Positions 6,563-8,120 of a DNA stretch of 8,120 bases are shown piece after piece. The translations under genes and the position numbers were made by a program. The DNA comes from Leptospira adleri (GTDB taxonomy: Bacteria > Spirochaetota > Leptospiria > Leptospirales > Leptospiraceae). Location of the stretch: assembly GCF_002811985.1 (NCBI RefSeq), contig NZ_NPDU01000119.1, positions 1 through 8,120 of the forward strand, given 5' to 3'. Positions within the stretch are counted from its first letter, which is position 1. The number at the start of each line of letters is the position of its first letter. The notes beneath the pieces were generated by a model. That model did not search any database. It saw only the letters and a list, made by a program, of their open reading frames with translations, and was not told where the DNA came from.

Positions 6563-7276
6563 TTATTTCATTTCCGAATCGCGAGGCTTTTCCCTTTTTA
6601 ACGAATCCCTTGTCGAGTTCGAGTTACAATAATTCACGACGATCATAAAGGGAATCGGACCGTCCTTGCAAAAGTTTAGAATTCCGATCTGAAAATTTTC
6701 TTTTTCACCCAAGTTGATGACGCCTAACGATACCGCCGAACCCTCATCGTTCCAATTGATCGCTCCGAGATTCCATCCATAGCCGTAGTTGAAAAATCCA
6801 ATATTCATTCTTCCGCTTGCAATATTGGCGATCCCTATGGAAAGACCGGCATCGCCTTTCATACGTCGATCTCTGCTTTCCGGGCTTTCTTCCACGGACC
6901 GCCTTCCCGAATCTAAAAAAAAGTTCAAATTGAGAGCGCCTATTTTTAGAAGTCCGTAAGCGGGGGTTGAATTGTTGACTAAACCGATTTGTATCCCCGA
7001 GGCCTTTGTAGCTCCGTTTATGATCCCGATCTGCGCACCGATCAAATCGTGTTCAACGATATTCGCGAGTCCAAAATTCAATCCGTAGACGTTTCCCGCT
7101 TCTCCGTAGAATAGATTGATTCTTACGAGTTCTGTCCTTGCATCTGCCGGGACTTTTGCTGTGAGACGAGGAGTCAACGCCACACCGCAATTGCAAATAA
7201 GAATCCAACCGAATGCAAGGATGGAAGTCAGCCCTAGTCTGATATTCATTTTCAAGGTTGCTTTCTGTCGTTTCAA
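6563..7276 (-). CDS. Gly/Asn-repeat lipoprotein C (second gene of the array)
   Basis: 237 residues from TTG 7276-7274, which follows the stop of D with no gap. An ATG at 7249-7247 (residue 10) gives an equally good or better signal peptide, MNIRLGLTSILAFGW, before Cys30 (lipobox ICNC; Cys28 also present). CGVALTPRLTAKVP (30-43) matches B. RTELVRINLFYGEA (47-60) is the family block. Only nine repeats are recognisable (e.g. LNFGLAN, IQIGLVN, MNIGFFN, WNLGAIN, VSLGVIN). They are interrupted by a charged, repeat-free insert around residues 119-142 containing SVEESPESRDRRMK (127-140). The cap NFQIGILNFC (194-203) and MIVVNYC (211-217) are present, then a charged tail of 20 residues. Probably co-transcribed with D. 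No recognised function; envelope location inferred. Confidence 0.87.
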   Translation of the reverse strand: MKRQKATLKMNIRLGLTSILAFGWILICNCGVALTPRLTAKVPADARTELVRINLFYGEAGNVYGLNFGLANIVEHDLIGAQIGIINGATKASGIQIGLVNNSTPAYGLLKIGALNLNFFLDSGRRSVEESPESRDRRMKGDAGLSIGIANIASGRMNIGFFNYGYGWNLGAINWNDEGSAVSLGVINLGEKENFQIGILNFCKDGPIPFMIVVNYCNSNSTRDSLKREKPRDSEMK

Positions 7277-7954
7277 TCAGTCTCTACTTAAAAAACAATA
7301 GTTTGCTAAGATCATTACCGGTAGCGGTCCAAATTCGCAATAATTGAGAATGCCGATATTCAACGAAGTACCAAAAGCATCATTGAAAAATCCAATATTA
7401 ATACCCTGGACGAATAGATTGAACAAGCCCACATTTACTCCTCCGGAAAATATATTGGCGATGCCGATATTGAATCCACCGTCGGATTCTACGTTCAATG
7501 CTCCGATCGTAAATCCGCCTAAAAGATAAATCGGCATATTTTTTTCCGGATTCAACATGGAAAATCTTCCGCCTGAATTCATTACACCCATTCGAATTGC
7601 GTAACCGACGCCGTCCAAACGATTGTACACTCCGATTTGAATCGGAATTGTACCGTTATTTGCTTTGTTTAGGATTCCAATTTGAATTCCGGTAAGATTG
7701 GATCTTACCTCGTTCGAAATTCCAACATTCAGTCCAAATAGGTATTCCGCTCTTCCATGGATCAAATTGATCCGAAGAATTTCCACATCCGATTTTTTCG
7801 GAATTTTAATGATGGGATTGTTCCTTTCGATCCCGCCGACGGCGCAGGCCGAAAGAAAGGATATGAATCCGATCCATATTAAAAATCGATAATGTATTTG
7901 AGTAAAACCTGATTTCACGGCGGATGTCTGTTTTTGTTTTAAGGGATACATCAT
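7277..7954 (-). CDS. Gly/Asn-repeat lipoprotein D (first gene of the array)
   Basis: 225 residues from tandem ATG codons at 7954-7949, with no clear Shine-Dalgarno. The n-region is long (22 residues), and a GTG at 7918-7916 would give a more ordinary signal peptide. The hydrophobic stretch FLIWIGFISFLSAC (24-37) ends in the canonical lipobox LSAC (lipid Cys37). EILRINLIHGRAE (58-70) is the diverged family block. Nine repeats follow (e.g. LNVGISN, IQIGILN, FTIGALN, VNVGLFN, INIGFFN), with a looser middle (127-147). The cap is LNIGILNYC (198-206) ... MILANYC (214-220), with Tyr in place of Phe before the first Cys. It is the most divergent of the four. It is the promoter-proximal gene of the array, directly followed by C. 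Function unknown; cell-envelope lipoprotein by inference. Confidence 0.86.
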   Translation of the reverse strand: MMYPLKQKQTSAVKSGFTQIHYRFLIWIGFISFLSACAVGGIERNNPIIKIPKKSDVEILRINLIHGRAEYLFGLNVGISNEVRSNLTGIQIGILNKANNGTIPIQIGVYNRLDGVGYAIRMGVMNSGGRFSMLNPEKNMPIYLLGGFTIGALNVESDGGFNIGIANIFSGGVNVGLFNLFVQGINIGFFNDAFGTSLNIGILNYCEFGPLPVMILANYCFLSRD

Positions 7955-8120
7955 GGATCGTTTTCGGAAACTCTTTCATTACAACAAGGAAACGGAGTTT
8001 CCTTTGATTCGTTTTCTCATTCTATGGAACCAAGGGAAGAACCGATCAACAGAATCGGGTTTGAAACGTTTCCGATGAAATCGAAACTCAAAGAAAGAGA
8101 ATGGACCGGAAATAAAAAAG
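7955..8120. promoter_or_regulatory. Upstream region of the lipoprotein array with repeated GAAAC boxes
   Basis: 166 bases to the window edge, with no supported gene. Boxes related to GAAACTC recur in both orientations: 7966-7973 (GGAAACTC), 7988-8002 (GGAAAC, GGA, GTTTCC hairpin), 8063-8072 (palindrome GAAACGTTTC) and 8083-8089. A poor promoter-like pair on the minus strand (TTGATC at 8049-8044, TAGAAT at 8024-8019, 19-nt spacer) could drive D. Assignment as operator or promoter is tentative. Confidence 0.3.

Noticed and set aside
4990..7954. CRISPR-like or DNA-satellite repeat
   Set aside because: The repetition is at protein level, degenerate and of variable spacing; there are no identical DNA repeats with unique spacers.
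7953..8078. Plus-strand frame of 41 codons at the right edge
   Set aside because: Short, without a ribosome binding site or family resemblance, and it covers the likely promoter region of the array.

Overview
The window looks like chromosomal DNA from a Leptospira-type spirochete. The evidence is the frequent use of TTG and GTG starts, a flagellar chaperone gene (fliS), several lipoproteins with loose spirochete-like lipoboxes, and a tandem family of repeat-rich lipoproteins that I associate with Leptospira. Species cannot be decided from the sequence alone. No transposase, tRNA, rRNA or CRISPR array is visible.

Layout. (i) 1-139, minus: the 5' end of purN (purine synthesis), running off the left edge. 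(ii) 140-450: a divergent intergenic stretch with two perfect small hairpins and a strong Shine-Dalgarno (SD) sequence ahead of a tiny leader reading frame. (iii) 451-1808, plus: a tight trio made of fliS, a helical FlgN/FliT-like protein and a small J-domain protein. (iv) 3503-1795, minus: a DedA-family membrane protein, an HNH endonuclease-like protein and a small lipoprotein; the last two genes overlap by 4 nt. The lipoprotein and J-domain genes converge and overlap at their 3' ends. (v) 3629-4774, plus: a dGTPase-family HD phosphohydrolase, divergent from the DedA gene. (vi) 4775-4989: a convergent intergenic stretch with a 10-bp perfect hairpin. (vii) 7954-4990, minus: four tandem paralogous lipoproteins (D, C, B and A in transcription order). 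Each has a signal peptide with a lipid-modified Cys, a conserved N-terminal block, 9 to 12 copies of a short Gly/Asn repeat (hydrophobic-Gly-two hydrophobics-Asn) and a conserved two-cysteine C-terminal cap.

The most unusual part is the lipoprotein array. D to C and B to A are packed with 0-2 nt between stop and start, without clear SD sequences, suggesting translational coupling. Between C and B lies a 113-nt gap with a candidate promoter: a perfect TTGACA -35 box, a weak -10 box, and a run of ten T inside the spacer. A homopolymer there could make expression of B and A switchable. Similarity among the four paralogs is mosaic, suggesting recombination or gene conversion. The remaining genes are recognisable housekeeping or flagellar functions; grouping the J-domain gene with flagellar chaperones is the notable point there.
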